Assembly: GCF_000729995.1 (NCBI RefSeq)
Contig: NZ_JNFG01000202.1
Span: forward strand, 310,001-374,000
Direction of reading: 5' to 3'
Origin: Caballeronia sordidicola
GTDB lineage: Bacteria; Pseudomonadota; Gammaproteobacteria; Burkholderiales; Burkholderiaceae
Length of the DNA stretch: 64,000 bases
The notes below the pieces were generated by a model. That model was not told the origin of the DNA and searched no databases. It worked only from the letters and a program-made list of their open reading frames with translations. Both the position numbers and the translations under genes were made by a program. This document shows positions 35,098 through 43,963 of the stretch, one piece after another. The stretch's first letter is position 1, and every line of letters begins with the position of its first letter.

Positions 35098-36168
35098 GTG
35101 GCTGCACAACTCACCGCGTTTCAGCGCCTGCAACTAGTGCTGACCCGCCACGCCGGTGTGCGCCGGACGTGGCTGTTCATGCGCTGGCTGCTGATGCTCG
35201 CCGTGACCTTCATCGGGTTGCTTGGGGTGACGTTTTTTATCGGAAGGAAGATACCAATCGATCCGTTGCTCGCGATGCTGGGCGAGCGCGCGTCGGCGCA
35301 GGCCTATGCAACGGCGCGCGTGGCGCTGGGGCTCGACAAGCCCTTGATCGTCCAGTTCCTGATCTACGTACGCGATGTGCTGCACGGCGACCTGGGCATG
35401 TCGCTGCTGACATCGAACCCGGTGATAGACGACATCAAGCGCGTCTTCCCCGCCACGCTCGAACTTGCCACGCTGTCGACGTTCATGGGCATCGTGATTG
35501 GCGTGCCGCTGGGCGTCGCGGCCGCTGTGCGGCATAACCGCTGGATCGATCACATCGCGCGTTTCATCGGCCTGGCGGGCAGCTCGCTGCCGGTGTTCTG
35601 GCTCGCGCTGATGGGCTTGCTGCTGTTCTACGCCAAATTGCATTGGGTATCCGGGCCGGGCCGTATCGACCCGCTATACGACGGTCTGGTCGATACTCGC
35701 ACGGGCAGCCTGCTGGTCGACTCCATTCTGGCGGGCGAGTGGGACGTGTTCAAGAATGCCCTCTCTCATATCGTGCTGCCCGCGGCTATTCTCGCGTTCT
35801 ATTCCATCGCCTACCTGAGCCGCATGACGCGATCGTTCATGCTTGAGCAGTTGAGTCAGGAATACATTGTGACGGCCCGCGCGATGGGATTGAGTGAGCG
35901 CCGCGTGATCTGGCGCCACGCATTCGGCAACATCGCGGTACCGCTGTTGACCGTGATCGCGCTTGCTTATAGCTATCTGCTGGAAGGCTCCGTGCTGACG
36001 GAGATCGTGTTCGCGTGGCCGGGCATAGGTTCTTATCTCACCGGTGCGTTGCTCAACGCCGACATGAATGCGGTGCTGGGCAGCACACTCGTGATTGGCG
36101 CCACGTTCATCACGCTCAATCTGCTGACCGACGCGCTGTATCGCGTGTTCGATCCGCGTGCCCGATGA
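35098..36168 (+). CDS. ddpB: Dipeptide ABC transporter permease (DppB type)
   Basis: 356 residues, six membrane helices with the usual long N-terminal loop and the EAA-type signature (VTARAMGLSERRVIWRHAFGN). GTG start two bases after the binding-protein stop. Pairs with the next permease. Confidence 0.92.
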   Translation: MAAQLTAFQRLQLVLTRHAGVRRTWLFMRWLLMLAVTFIGLLGVTFFIGRKIPIDPLLAMLGERASAQAYATARVALGLDKPLIVQFLIYVRDVLHGDLGMSLLTSNPVIDDIKRVFPATLELATLSTFMGIVIGVPLGVAAAVRHNRWIDHIARFIGLAGSSLPVFWLALMGLLLFYAKLHWVSGPGRIDPLYDGLVDTRTGSLLVDSILAGEWDVFKNALSHIVLPAAILAFYSIAYLSRMTRSFMLEQLSQEYIVTARAMGLSERRVIWRHAFGNIAVPLLTVIALAYSYLLEGSVLTEIVFAWPGIGSYLTGALLNADMNAVLGSTLVIGATFITLNLLTDALYRVFDPRAR

Positions 36169-37134
36169 ATGCCAAAGGCTCATGACGTGCTTCCATCCAC
36201 AGACAATTCCACTCAGACAATGAAGCCGGCGCGCGGGGAGTGGCGTGCGTGGCTTCTCACGGATACGCCCGCATCGCGCAGGCAGGCTGCGTTGGGCTTG
36301 GCGTACCGTCGCTGGCGGCGTTTCGCAAGCAACCCGCTAAGCGTGTTCGGGCTGGTGATCCTGATACTGATGATTGTGATCGCCGCGATCGGCCCGTTAT
36401 TGCCGCTGCATGATCCGTTGCGGCAAGTGCTCAGCGACCGGTTGTTGCCGCCCGGTTCTCCATCGCACTGGTTCGGCACCGATCAACTCGGCCGCGACAT
36501 TCTCGCGCGGCTCGTGATCGGCTCGCGCCTGACCTTGAGCATCGCAATCCTGGTCGTGGTGCTGGTCGTCCCGGTGGGTTTGCTGATCGGTACAACGGCG
36601 GGTTTCTGCGGTGGTTTCGTCGATACCGTCCTGATGCGACTGACCGATATCGCGCTCGCGTTTCCGAAGATCGTGCTGGCGCTTGCGTTCGCGGCGGCGC
36701 TCGGACCGGGCGTGATCAACGCGGTGATTGCGATCTCGATCACCGCGTGGCCACCGTATGCACGCCTCGCGCGCGCCGAAACGCTGCGGCTGGTGCAGGC
36801 CGATTTCATCCACGTCGCGCGCTTGCAAGGGGCGTCGTCCATGCGGATCTTGCTGCGCTACATTGTCCCGCTGTGTTCGTCGTCGGTGATCGTGCGCGCG
36901 ACGCTCGACATGGCCGGCATCATCCTGACGGTCGCGGGACTCGGCTTTCTCGGGCTCGGTGCGCAGCCGCCGAGTCCGGAGTGGGGTTTCATGGTGGCGT
37001 CGGGGCGCGGCGTACTGCTCGACGCATGGTGGGTCGCAACCATCCCCGGCATCGCCATCCTGCTCGTGAGTCTCGCGTTCAACCTGCTCGGCGATGGTCT
37101 GCGCGATGTCTTCGATCCCCGTCAAGGAAGCTGA
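36169..37134 (+). CDS. ddpC: Dipeptide ABC transporter permease (DppC type)
   Basis: 321 residues. An OppC-type N-terminus (RRWRRFASNPLSVFGLVILILM), HWFGTDQLGRDILARLVIGS and the EAA loop (VARLQGASSMRILLRYIVP). ATG follows the upstream stop directly; ATG at 36220 is a shorter option. Second half of the membrane pore. Confidence 0.92.
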   Translation: MPKAHDVLPSTDNSTQTMKPARGEWRAWLLTDTPASRRQAALGLAYRRWRRFASNPLSVFGLVILILMIVIAAIGPLLPLHDPLRQVLSDRLLPPGSPSHWFGTDQLGRDILARLVIGSRLTLSIAILVVVLVVPVGLLIGTTAGFCGGFVDTVLMRLTDIALAFPKIVLALAFAAALGPGVINAVIAISITAWPPYARLARAETLRLVQADFIHVARLQGASSMRILLRYIVPLCSSSVIVRATLDMAGIILTVAGLGFLGLGAQPPSPEWGFMVASGRGVLLDAWWVATIPGIAILLVSLAFNLLGDGLRDVFDPRQGS

Positions 37135-37135
37135 C

Positions 37136-37996
37136 ATGCCAGCCGATACCCTCTGTGAAATCGATAACCTGCGCATAGCGTTCGAGGGCCACGACGGCAC
37201 GCTGACCGAAGCGGTGCGCGGCATTTCCCTGACGCTCGCTAAGGGTGAGCGACTGGGTATCGTCGGCGAGTCGGGGTCGGGGAAATCGCTGACCGGACGC
37301 GCGTTGCTCGGGCTGCTGCCTGCATCGGCACATTGGTCGGCCGACGCCATGCGGCTCGATAACCACGACCTGCTCGCCCTGCGCCCGAAGGAGCGGCGAC
37401 GCCTTTGCGGCACGCAGATGAGCATGATCCTGCAGGACCCGAAGTATTCGCTGAATCCGGTGATGACCGTCGCGCAGCAGATGCGTGAGGCATTCGGGCG
37501 GCAGTCGCCCAAGCTGAATGCGAAAGCCATGCGCGAGCGGATTGTCGCCGCGCTGGAGGCAGTGCATATCCGCGATCCAGAGCGAGTTGCCGATGCCTAT
37601 CCGCACGAGTTGTCGGGCGGCATGGGCCAGCGCGTGATGATTGCCATGATGGTGTCGTCGGGCCCCCGGTTGCTGATCGCCGACGAACCGACCAGCGCGC
37701 TCGATGTGCTCGTCTCCATGCAGGTGTTGTCGGTGCTGGACGAGATGATCGCGAAGCACGACACCGGGTTGATCTTCATCAGCCACGACCTGCCGCTGGT
37801 GATGTCGTTTTGCGACCGCGTGCTGGTGATGTTTGGCGGACGGGTGGTCGAGACCTGCGCGGCGCGCGATCTTGCGCATGCAAAGCATCCGTACACGCGC
37901 GGATTGCTGGCCGCAAGTCCGCCGCTGCGCAATCCGCCGGACGAGCTGCCGGTGCTGCAACGCGATCCCGCATGGTTCGCCGAGGTCGCGCCATGA
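37136..37996 (+). CDS. ddpD: Dipeptide ABC transporter ATP-binding protein (DppD type)
   Basis: 286 residues from ATG 37136 (AAGGAAG ahead). Walker A GESGSGKS, signature LSGGMGQR, Walker B LLIADEPTSALD, H-loop ISHDLP, and the oligopeptide-transporter C-terminal piece (HPYTRGLLAASP). It begins just after the ddpC stop and energises transport with the next ATPase. Confidence 0.92.
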   Translation: MPADTLCEIDNLRIAFEGHDGTLTEAVRGISLTLAKGERLGIVGESGSGKSLTGRALLGLLPASAHWSADAMRLDNHDLLALRPKERRRLCGTQMSMILQDPKYSLNPVMTVAQQMREAFGRQSPKLNAKAMRERIVAALEAVHIRDPERVADAYPHELSGGMGQRVMIAMMVSSGPRLLIADEPTSALDVLVSMQVLSVLDEMIAKHDTGLIFISHDLPLVMSFCDRVLVMFGGRVVETCAARDLAHAKHPYTRGLLAASPPLRNPPDELPVLQRDPAWFAEVAP

Positions 37997-38757
37997 TCGA
38001 AGCAAACGAGGTACAGGTACGCTTCAAAACGAAAACCGGTTTCGCCGATGCAGTTCGCTCGGCGACGTTTCATGTAGATGAAGGCGAGGTGTTCGGACTT
38101 GTCGGCGAATCGGGTTCCGGCAAATCGACCGTGCTTCGCGCATTGACCGGGCTAGTACCTATCGCCAACGGGTCGATGCGGATTGGCCGCCATACGCTCG
38201 GCAAACACATCGACCGTGCGTTCAGGCGCGAAGTGCAGATGGTGTTCCAGGACCCGTACGGTTCACTGTATCCGCGCTTTACCGTGGACCAGACGCTGCG
38301 GGAGCCGCTCACCATCAACGGCATGGATCGCCACGATGCCCGCATTCTCGACGCGTTGCGCGAGGTTGGCCTCGGGCCGGCGTTCCGGTTCCGGTATGCC
38401 CACCAGTTGTCGGGCGGCCAGCGCCAGCGCGTTGCAATAGCGCGGGCGTTGATCGTGGAGCCGCGTGTCCTGCTGCTCGACGAGCCGACGTCCGCGCTCG
38501 ACGTGTCCGTACAGGCGGAGATCCTGAACCTGCTGCGGCGCTTGCATCGCGAACGCCAACTCACGATGATCCTCGTCAGTCACAACATGGCGGTGGTCGG
38601 ATTTCTATGCCAGCGGGTCGCGGTGATGCGCGATGGCGAGATCGTGGAGCAGCTTCCCATTGAAGCGGTCCGAGAGCAAAACGTGGTGCATGAATACACA
38701 CGAAGCTTGTTGCTCGCCACGGAAGGGTATCGACGCAAGGCCGTCGATCCGGCCTAG
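37993..38757 (+). CDS. ddpF: Dipeptide ABC transporter ATP-binding protein (DppF type)
   Basis: 254 residues. ATG overlaps the previous stop by four bases (ATGA). Walker A GESGSGKST, Q-loop MVFQDPYGSLYPRF, signature LSGGQRQR, Walker B LLLDEPTSALDVSVQAE. The C-terminal oligopeptide extension is short (VHEYTRSLL). Last gene of the ddp operon. Confidence 0.92.
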   Translation: MIEANEVQVRFKTKTGFADAVRSATFHVDEGEVFGLVGESGSGKSTVLRALTGLVPIANGSMRIGRHTLGKHIDRAFRREVQMVFQDPYGSLYPRFTVDQTLREPLTINGMDRHDARILDALREVGLGPAFRFRYAHQLSGGQRQRVAIARALIVEPRVLLLDEPTSALDVSVQAEILNLLRRLHRERQLTMILVSHNMAVVGFLCQRVAVMRDGEIVEQLPIEAVREQNVVHEYTRSLLLATEGYRRKAVDPA

Positions 38758-39021
38758 TCACGCTGTGCAATGTGCGCGGAGCCGGCCGTGAACCGCCCTG
38801 CGGAAGCCGCCTGATAGAATACCAATTTGGTAGTAGGCATCCCCGAAGCGCGTTGCGCCGGGATCGCTCACCCGGCTTCCCACGCAGCCGGCGGCTCATT
38901 TGAAAGTGAATGACACCGCGAAGCGCAACCCTCAAAACGTGACAATCCGGCTTGATCCTGCTGCTCGATAACGTTCTCCGACAAACGTTCGACAGACCGG
39001 TCGCCGGCACCCAAGACGCTG

Positions 39022-39432
39022 ATGAAACTGCTAGATGCCCTGGTTGAACAGCGAATTTCGGCTGCTGCCGCGCGCGGCGAGTTCGACAATCTGCCTGGCG
39101 CGGGCGAGCCCCTCGAGTTCGACGACGACGCCCTGGTCCCCGATGAGGTCCGCGTCGCCAACCGCATTATGAAGAATGCCGGTTTCGTGCCGCCGGCTGT
39201 CGAACATTTGCGCGCGCTTCGGGATCTGCAACACGAAGCTGGCAGCACCGGAGATCCGGCGAGCAGCCGCAAGCTGCAAGCAAAAATGCTGGCGCTCGAC
39301 ATGGCGCTGGAATCCTTGCGCGGCAGCAGCACCGTCGTGCCGCTGGAATATCGGCGGCGCATTGCTGAGCGTTTGTCCGAGCGGCTCTCGGAGAACGAGA
39401 GAAATGCAGGGTTCGAGGCAACCGCAAAGTGA
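39022..39432 (+). CDS. DUF1992 (DnaJ-homologue subfamily C member 28-like) protein
   Basis: 136 residues with the DUF1992 pattern: LVEQRISAAAARGEFDNLPGAGEPLEFDDD, here in two halves (LVEQRISAAAARGEF, NLPGAGEPLEFDDD), and VPDEVRVANRIMKNAGFVPP. Function unknown. It overlaps tadA by GTGA and starts the three-gene string with tadA and ldcA. Confidence 0.88.
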   Translation: MKLLDALVEQRISAAAARGEFDNLPGAGEPLEFDDDALVPDEVRVANRIMKNAGFVPPAVEHLRALRDLQHEAGSTGDPASSRKLQAKMLALDMALESLRGSSTVVPLEYRRRIAERLSERLSENERNAGFEATAK

Positions 39433-39995
39433 CTCCCGCATCCCCAACCGATCTCGCCTTGACGGCTGCCGCGGAACGCGACCGCCGTTTCATGGCGCTC
39501 GCGCAAGGCGCTGCGGAGCAGGCGCGTGCGTTGGGCGAAGTGCCGGTCGGCGCGGTTCTGGTTCGTGGCGATGACGTCATCGCGACCGGCTTCAATCATC
39601 CGATCGGTGCGCATGATCCCTCGGCGCACGCCGAAATGGCCGCGTTGCGCGCGGGGTCCCTCGCGCTTGAAAACTACCGGTTGCCGGGTTGCGAACTCTA
39701 CGTCACGCTCGAGCCCTGCATCATGTGCGCCGGCGCGATCATGCACGCGAGGATTGCCCGCGTGGTGTTCGGCGCGCACGATCCGAAGACGGGCGCGTGT
39801 GGGAGCGTGGTCGATGCATTCGCCATCGGCAATCTGAACCACCATACGAGCGTCACCGGCGGGGTGCTTGGCGACGAATGCGCCAATGCGTTGCGCAGCT
39901 TTTTTGCCGAACGCCGGCGCGCCGTGCGTGAAGCGCGCGATGCCCGCAACGCCGTACCACCCGATTCCATCGATCCACTTTCCATTCGCTCATGA
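39429..39995 (+). CDS. tadA: tRNA-specific adenosine deaminase
   Basis: 188 residues. The CDA zinc centre is present: His67-Ala-Glu69 (SAHAEMAAL) and Cys97/Cys100 (EPCIMC). It makes inosine at the wobble position of tRNA-Arg(ACG), an essential change. GTG start overlaps the DUF1992 stop as GTGA; a 20-residue N-terminal stretch before the core and a C-terminal tail exceed the ~160 usual. Confidence 0.95.
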   Translation: MTPASPTDLALTAAAERDRRFMALAQGAAEQARALGEVPVGAVLVRGDDVIATGFNHPIGAHDPSAHAEMAALRAGSLALENYRLPGCELYVTLEPCIMCAGAIMHARIARVVFGAHDPKTGACGSVVDAFAIGNLNHHTSVTGGVLGDECANALRSFFAERRRAVREARDARNAVPPDSIDPLSIRS

Positions 39996-40918
39996 CCCAC
40001 CCGACCCGTACCATCGATCTCGTCGCACCTTCGGGGTACCCCGACTCTGAAGTGGTTGGACGCGCGATGGAGCGCCTGCGCGCGCAGGGGCATCGGCTGG
40101 GGAATGTGTCGGTGGCGCACCGTCGTTTTCAACGCTTCGGCGGCACTGACGGCGAACGCGCCGCGGACCTGAACCGGCTTGCCGATTCGTCGCGTCCTCT
40201 GCCTGACATCGTATTGGCGGTGCGCGGCGGTTACGGTGCTTCACGCATTCTTCATGGCCTGGATTACGAGGGCTTGCAGCGCCGCTTGCAAGACCAGCCG
40301 ATTGCGATTGTCGGCCATAGCGACTTCACCGCGATCCAGCTGGCGCTGTACTCCCTGGCAGGCGTGAAGACATTTGGCGGTCCAATGCTGGCCGCCGATT
40401 TCGGCGCGGAAGAACCGAGCGCGTTCATGATGGAGCATTTCTGGAACGCGATCACGCACTCGTCGTTCAAGGTGACCAGCCACGTGCCGCAGGCCCAGTC
40501 CGTCGATGTCACCGGCATGTTGTGGGGTGGCAATCTGGCGATTATTGCGTCGCTGATCGGCACGCGATACATGCCGCCGGTGGAGGGCGGGATCCTGTTC
40601 ATCGAAGATGTGAACGAGCATCCTTATCGCGTTGAACGCATGATTTACCAACTGCATCAGTCAGGGATTCTCGCGCGGCAACAGGCACTGGTGCTGGGCG
40701 AATTCACGGGCGGAAAGCTGTCGGAGTACGACAACGGCTATACGTTCGAGACGATGCTAGAACAGGTCAGGTCGGTGATCCGAATTCCTGTTGTGACGGG
40801 GTTGCAATTCGGGCACGTGCCCGAATTGCTGACGTTGCCGTTCGGTGCGACCGCGCACCTCGTGGCTCGATCGCACGGTTTTGAAATGAAGCTTTCTGAC
40901 TATCCGTACTTGGCGTAG
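39992..40918 (+). CDS. ldcA: LD-carboxypeptidase (muramoyltetrapeptide carboxypeptidase)
   Basis: 308 residues of the S66 serine peptidase family. Nucleophile Ser110 (IVGHSDFTA), acid region FIEDVNEHPYR, and His near GLQFGHVPELLTLPFG. It removes the terminal D-Ala from murein tetrapeptides in the cytoplasm for recycling. ATG overlaps the tadA stop as ATGA. Confidence 0.94.
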   Translation: MTHPTRTIDLVAPSGYPDSEVVGRAMERLRAQGHRLGNVSVAHRRFQRFGGTDGERAADLNRLADSSRPLPDIVLAVRGGYGASRILHGLDYEGLQRRLQDQPIAIVGHSDFTAIQLALYSLAGVKTFGGPMLAADFGAEEPSAFMMEHFWNAITHSSFKVTSHVPQAQSVDVTGMLWGGNLAIIASLIGTRYMPPVEGGILFIEDVNEHPYRVERMIYQLHQSGILARQQALVLGEFTGGKLSEYDNGYTFETMLEQVRSVIRIPVVTGLQFGHVPELLTLPFGATAHLVARSHGFEMKLSDYPYLA

Positions 40919-40938
40919 CGGGTTTTCATGCGAGTCGA

Positions 40939-40965
40939 ACGAGCGTCCGGAAGGGCGCTTTTTTT
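40939..40965 (+). terminator. Rho-independent terminator after ldcA
   Basis: An imperfect hairpin AGCGTCC ... GGGCGCT followed by a run of seven T. It ends the DUF1992-tadA-ldcA string. Confidence 0.65.
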
Positions 40966-41014
40966 CGTTCAGCGCACCGGTTTTGAGCGCGTGCGCACGA
41001 ATAACGTGCATTGG

Positions 41015-41167
41015 ATTGTCAACAATATGTCCGTCGGATGTCGTCTTATTTGCTTGGATAAATCGTGTAATGCCTTTCTGGACGGGCATTCGATCAGTAG
41101 GTCGAAAAAATGATGCATCCGCAAATAAAAAAAGTTTCTGAAATTGTTGACAGTTTTTATGTCCGTC
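41015..41167. promoter_or_regulatory. Paired GntR operator-like sites with a repeated decamer
   Basis: Two sites, ATTGTCAACAAT at 41015-41026 and ATTGTTGACAGT at 41143-41154, each shortly followed or overlapped by TATGTCCGTC (41026-41035 and 41158-41167). They lie before the GntR gene at 41199. FCD-type GntR proteins often bind ATTGT-N2-ACAAT-like palindromes. Confidence 0.55.
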
Positions 41168-41198
41168 ATAAGATGTATCACATAGAGCGAAGACGATC

Positions 41199-41957
41199 AT
41201 GTCCGAAACGAAACTGAAAGATTTGTCGAAGGTAAGCGTCATCGGCACTGCGGCTTCGGTCGCCGCCGCGACGGCGGAATCTATTGCGGCGAATATTCGT
41301 GATGCCATTCTCGAACACCGTCTCGCTCCAGGCGCGAAGCTGACAGAAGCACAGTTGTGCGAAGTATTCGATGTAAAACGCGGCACGGTGCGCTTGGCGC
41401 TGGCGCAGCTTGCCAGTGAGCGCCTCGTGGACCTTGAACCGAATCGTGGCGCGTTCGTCGCAAGCCCTTCGGTGCAGGAAGTGCATGAAGTGTTCGAGAT
41501 GCGGCGAATCATCGAAATGGCGGTCGTCGAGCGTATCTGTACCGGGCATGGCACGCGCCGGCTCAAGTCGATCAGCGCGACGATCGGACGTGAACGCAAG
41601 GCCTATGAGAGTCGCGATTTCTCGTCCTGGATACGGCTGTCCGGCGAGTTCCATAAGGAGCTTGCGCAGCTTACCGGCAATACGGTGTTGTGCGAATGCT
41701 TGTCGGGTCTTGTGGCGCGCTCCACGCTGATATCGGCGCTGTATGAGTCGCTTGGGCAAAGCTCGTGCAGCTTTGAAGATCACGAGCAGATCCTAGTCGC
41801 ACTGGATGCCGGCGATGCACCGAAGGCCGCCGAACTGATGGCTCGGCACTTGCAGGAAGTCGAACTGAAGATGCTGGACCGGCCCGCACGCGGCGCGGTC
41901 GATTTGCGCGAAGTTTTCTCGAAGCCGAAGGCTGGTGAGCGCGATAAAAGCGCGTGA
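41199..41957 (+). CDS. GntR-family (FCD) transcriptional regulator of the purine/ureide cluster
   Basis: 252 residues. Winged helix at ~30-90 (RDAILEHRLAPGAKLTEAQL, DVKRGTVRLALAQLASERLV), then the all-helical FCD ligand domain with metal-binding His residues (GEFHKELAQLTGN, ARHLQEVELKML). It lies just before the NCS1 permease and allantoin genes and is their likely regulator; a purine-ring intermediate would be the effector. Confidence 0.9.
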   Translation: MSETKLKDLSKVSVIGTAASVAAATAESIAANIRDAILEHRLAPGAKLTEAQLCEVFDVKRGTVRLALAQLASERLVDLEPNRGAFVASPSVQEVHEVFEMRRIIEMAVVERICTGHGTRRLKSISATIGRERKAYESRDFSSWIRLSGEFHKELAQLTGNTVLCECLSGLVARSTLISALYESLGQSSCSFEDHEQILVALDAGDAPKAAELMARHLQEVELKMLDRPARGAVDLREVFSKPKAGERDKSA

Positions 41958-42307
41958 TTTTCGGCTGGATTATCAGCCTCACCGGCAGCAACACCGCGAC
42001 CGCTCTCCGGGCGCGAAGTAATACCAGCACTATCAACATCTGAAAGCCAAACGAATTTAAAAAGCCCGCATTCAACGAATGCGTGGACTTTCACCATGCC
42101 TTTTCCGTGGACGCATGCGCGTTATTGCGCGTGCCGAGTGGATGAATTGCGTCTGGTCGCGGGTTCGCCCGCGGCTACAGGACGGCGTAGCCCATACCGA
42201 CAAGAAAGCACTGCGCGTTGACCACGCGACGGTGCGTATTGCTATACGAAAGCTATACGAAGTCGACTATTTGCGGCTTGATTGCCGAGCTCATTCAAGG
42301 AGAAGTC
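41958..42307. other. Intergenic region with gntR terminator and permease leader
   Basis: 350 bases. A hairpin CGCATTC-AAC-GAATGCG (42067-42083), flanked by A-rich and T-rich sides, is the probable end of gntR. A direct repeat CTATACGAA occurs at about 42241-42260 in the leader of the permease gene. No gene seen. Confidence 0.5.
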
Positions 42308-43810
42308 ATGGTTCAGTTCAGTGCAACCCCGGGTAGTGCTGCAATACCTTCCTACGGCGACGATTCAGGTAGTAATCCTGATAATCCGGCCGGATACAGC
42401 GACCGGCTCTATAACGACGACCTTGCGCCGCTCAAACATCAGACGTGGAGTGCGTACAACATCTTTGCGTTCTGGATGTCCGACGTGCATAGCGTGGGTG
42501 GTTACGTGTTCGCGGGGAGCTTGTTTGCGTTGGGCCTGACGAGCTGGCAGGTGCTGGTTTCATTGATTGTCGGCATCGGTTTTGTGAACCTGCTGTGCAA
42601 CCTCATCGCCAAGCCGAGCCAGCAGGCGGGCGTTCCGTATCCGGTGGCGTGTCGCGTGACCTTTGGCGTGCTGGGGGCGAATCTTCCCGCTGTGATTCGT
42701 GGCTTGATCGCCGTGGCATGGTATGGAATCCAAACGTTTTTGGCCTCGAGCGCGTTGGTGATCGTGGTGCTGAAATTCGTGCCCCAATGGATGCCTTATG
42801 CCGATGTGCACAAATACGGTTTTGCCGGGCTCTCGGCAGTGGGCTGGGCCGGGTTCATGGTGTTGTGGGTGTTGCAGGCCGTGGTGTTCTGGCGCGGGAT
42901 GGAGATGATCAAGAAGTTCATCGACTTCGCAGGCCCGGCGGTCTACGTGGTGATGTTCATTTTGGCTGGTTACATGGTGTGGCGTGCGGGCTGGCGCAAC
43001 ATTGGCCTGAACCTGGGCGGCGTGAAGTATCACGGTATGGAAGTGGTGCCGGTCATGATCACGGCGATATCCCTGGTGGTCTCGTACTTCTCCGGACCCA
43101 TGTTGAATTTCGGCGACTTCTCGCGTTACTGCAAGAGTTACAAGAGCGTGAAGCGCGGCAACTTCTGGGGCTTGCCGATCAACTTCCTGGCGTTCTCGCT
43201 GGTGACGGTCGTCACGACCGCCGCGACCTTGCCGGTCTTTGGCCAGTTGATCACTGACCCTGTGGAAACAGTGGGGCGTATCGATCAGCCGACGGCGGTG
43301 ATCCTGGGTGCGCTGACTTTCACGATCGCGACCATTGGTATCAACATCGTGGCGAATTTCGTGTCGCCGGCGTTTGACTTCTCGAACGTCGCACCGCGCC
43401 TGATCAGTTGGCGGATGGGCGGCATGATGGCCGCGGTGGCATCGATCTTCATCACCCCTTGGAACCTGTTCAACAACCCTGCTGTGATCCACTACACGCT
43501 CGATGTGCTCGGCAGTTTCATCGGTCCGTTGTATGGCGTGCTGATCGTGGATTTTTATCTGATGAAGCGTGGCAACATCAAGGTGGAGGAGTTGTACACG
43601 ACATCGGAGACAGGCCGCTACTGGTATAGCAATGGTGTGAACTGGCGCGCGGTGGGTGCACTCTTGCCCGCAGCGGCCATCGCGGTTGCCTGTGTGATGC
43701 TGCCGTCCCTGGAAGGCGCCGGCAACTTCTCGTGGTTCATAGGTGCTGGGTTGGGCGCGTTGTTCTACAGGATCATTGCGGACAAGAACTCGGTATCGAA
43801 TTTCGCTTAG
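42308..43810 (+). CDS. NCS1-family purine/allantoin permease
   Basis: 500 residues from ATG 42308 (AAGGAGAAG ahead). Twelve helices; NCS1 patterns SVGGYVFAGSLFALGL and GVPYPVACRVTFGVLGAN, WYGIQTF. NCS1 carriers take up allantoin, cytosine, uracil or hydantoins with Na+ or H+. Context between the GntR regulator and an allantoin racemase-like gene supports allantoin or urate as cargo. Confidence 0.9.
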   Translation: MVQFSATPGSAAIPSYGDDSGSNPDNPAGYSDRLYNDDLAPLKHQTWSAYNIFAFWMSDVHSVGGYVFAGSLFALGLTSWQVLVSLIVGIGFVNLLCNLIAKPSQQAGVPYPVACRVTFGVLGANLPAVIRGLIAVAWYGIQTFLASSALVIVVLKFVPQWMPYADVHKYGFAGLSAVGWAGFMVLWVLQAVVFWRGMEMIKKFIDFAGPAVYVVMFILAGYMVWRAGWRNIGLNLGGVKYHGMEVVPVMITAISLVVSYFSGPMLNFGDFSRYCKSYKSVKRGNFWGLPINFLAFSLVTVVTTAATLPVFGQLITDPVETVGRIDQPTAVILGALTFTIATIGINIVANFVSPAFDFSNVAPRLISWRMGGMMAAVASIFITPWNLFNNPAVIHYTLDVLGSFIGPLYGVLIVDFYLMKRGNIKVEELYTTSETGRYWYSNGVNWRAVGALLPAAAIAVACVMLPSLEGAGNFSWFIGAGLGALFYRIIADKNSVSNFA

Positions 43811-43907
43811 TAAAGAATTCAGGGCGACAGGCAGGCTATCGCATAGGGGTTTCCCGGGGCGGGATGCGATGGTCACTGCGAGCAACAAATGCAAGCAGGG
43901 GTTTATA

Positions 43908-43931
43908 TTGATACTATGTAATCCGTATCAA
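43908..43931. promoter_or_regulatory. Inverted repeat before the allantoin-racemase-like gene
   Basis: TTGATAC-N10-GTATCAA, 7-base perfect arms, 33 bases before the ATG at 43964. Its left arm also fits a -35-like TTGATA, so a bound protein would block the promoter. Confidence 0.55.
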
Positions 43932-43963
43932 ATGATGCTTGTAGGAACTAAAGGACGAACCAA

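Noticed and set aside
42560..43894. 444-residue open frame opposite the NCS1 permease
   Set aside because: Rich in His, Arg and Gln with no family pattern; an antisense image of a hydrophobic transporter gene.
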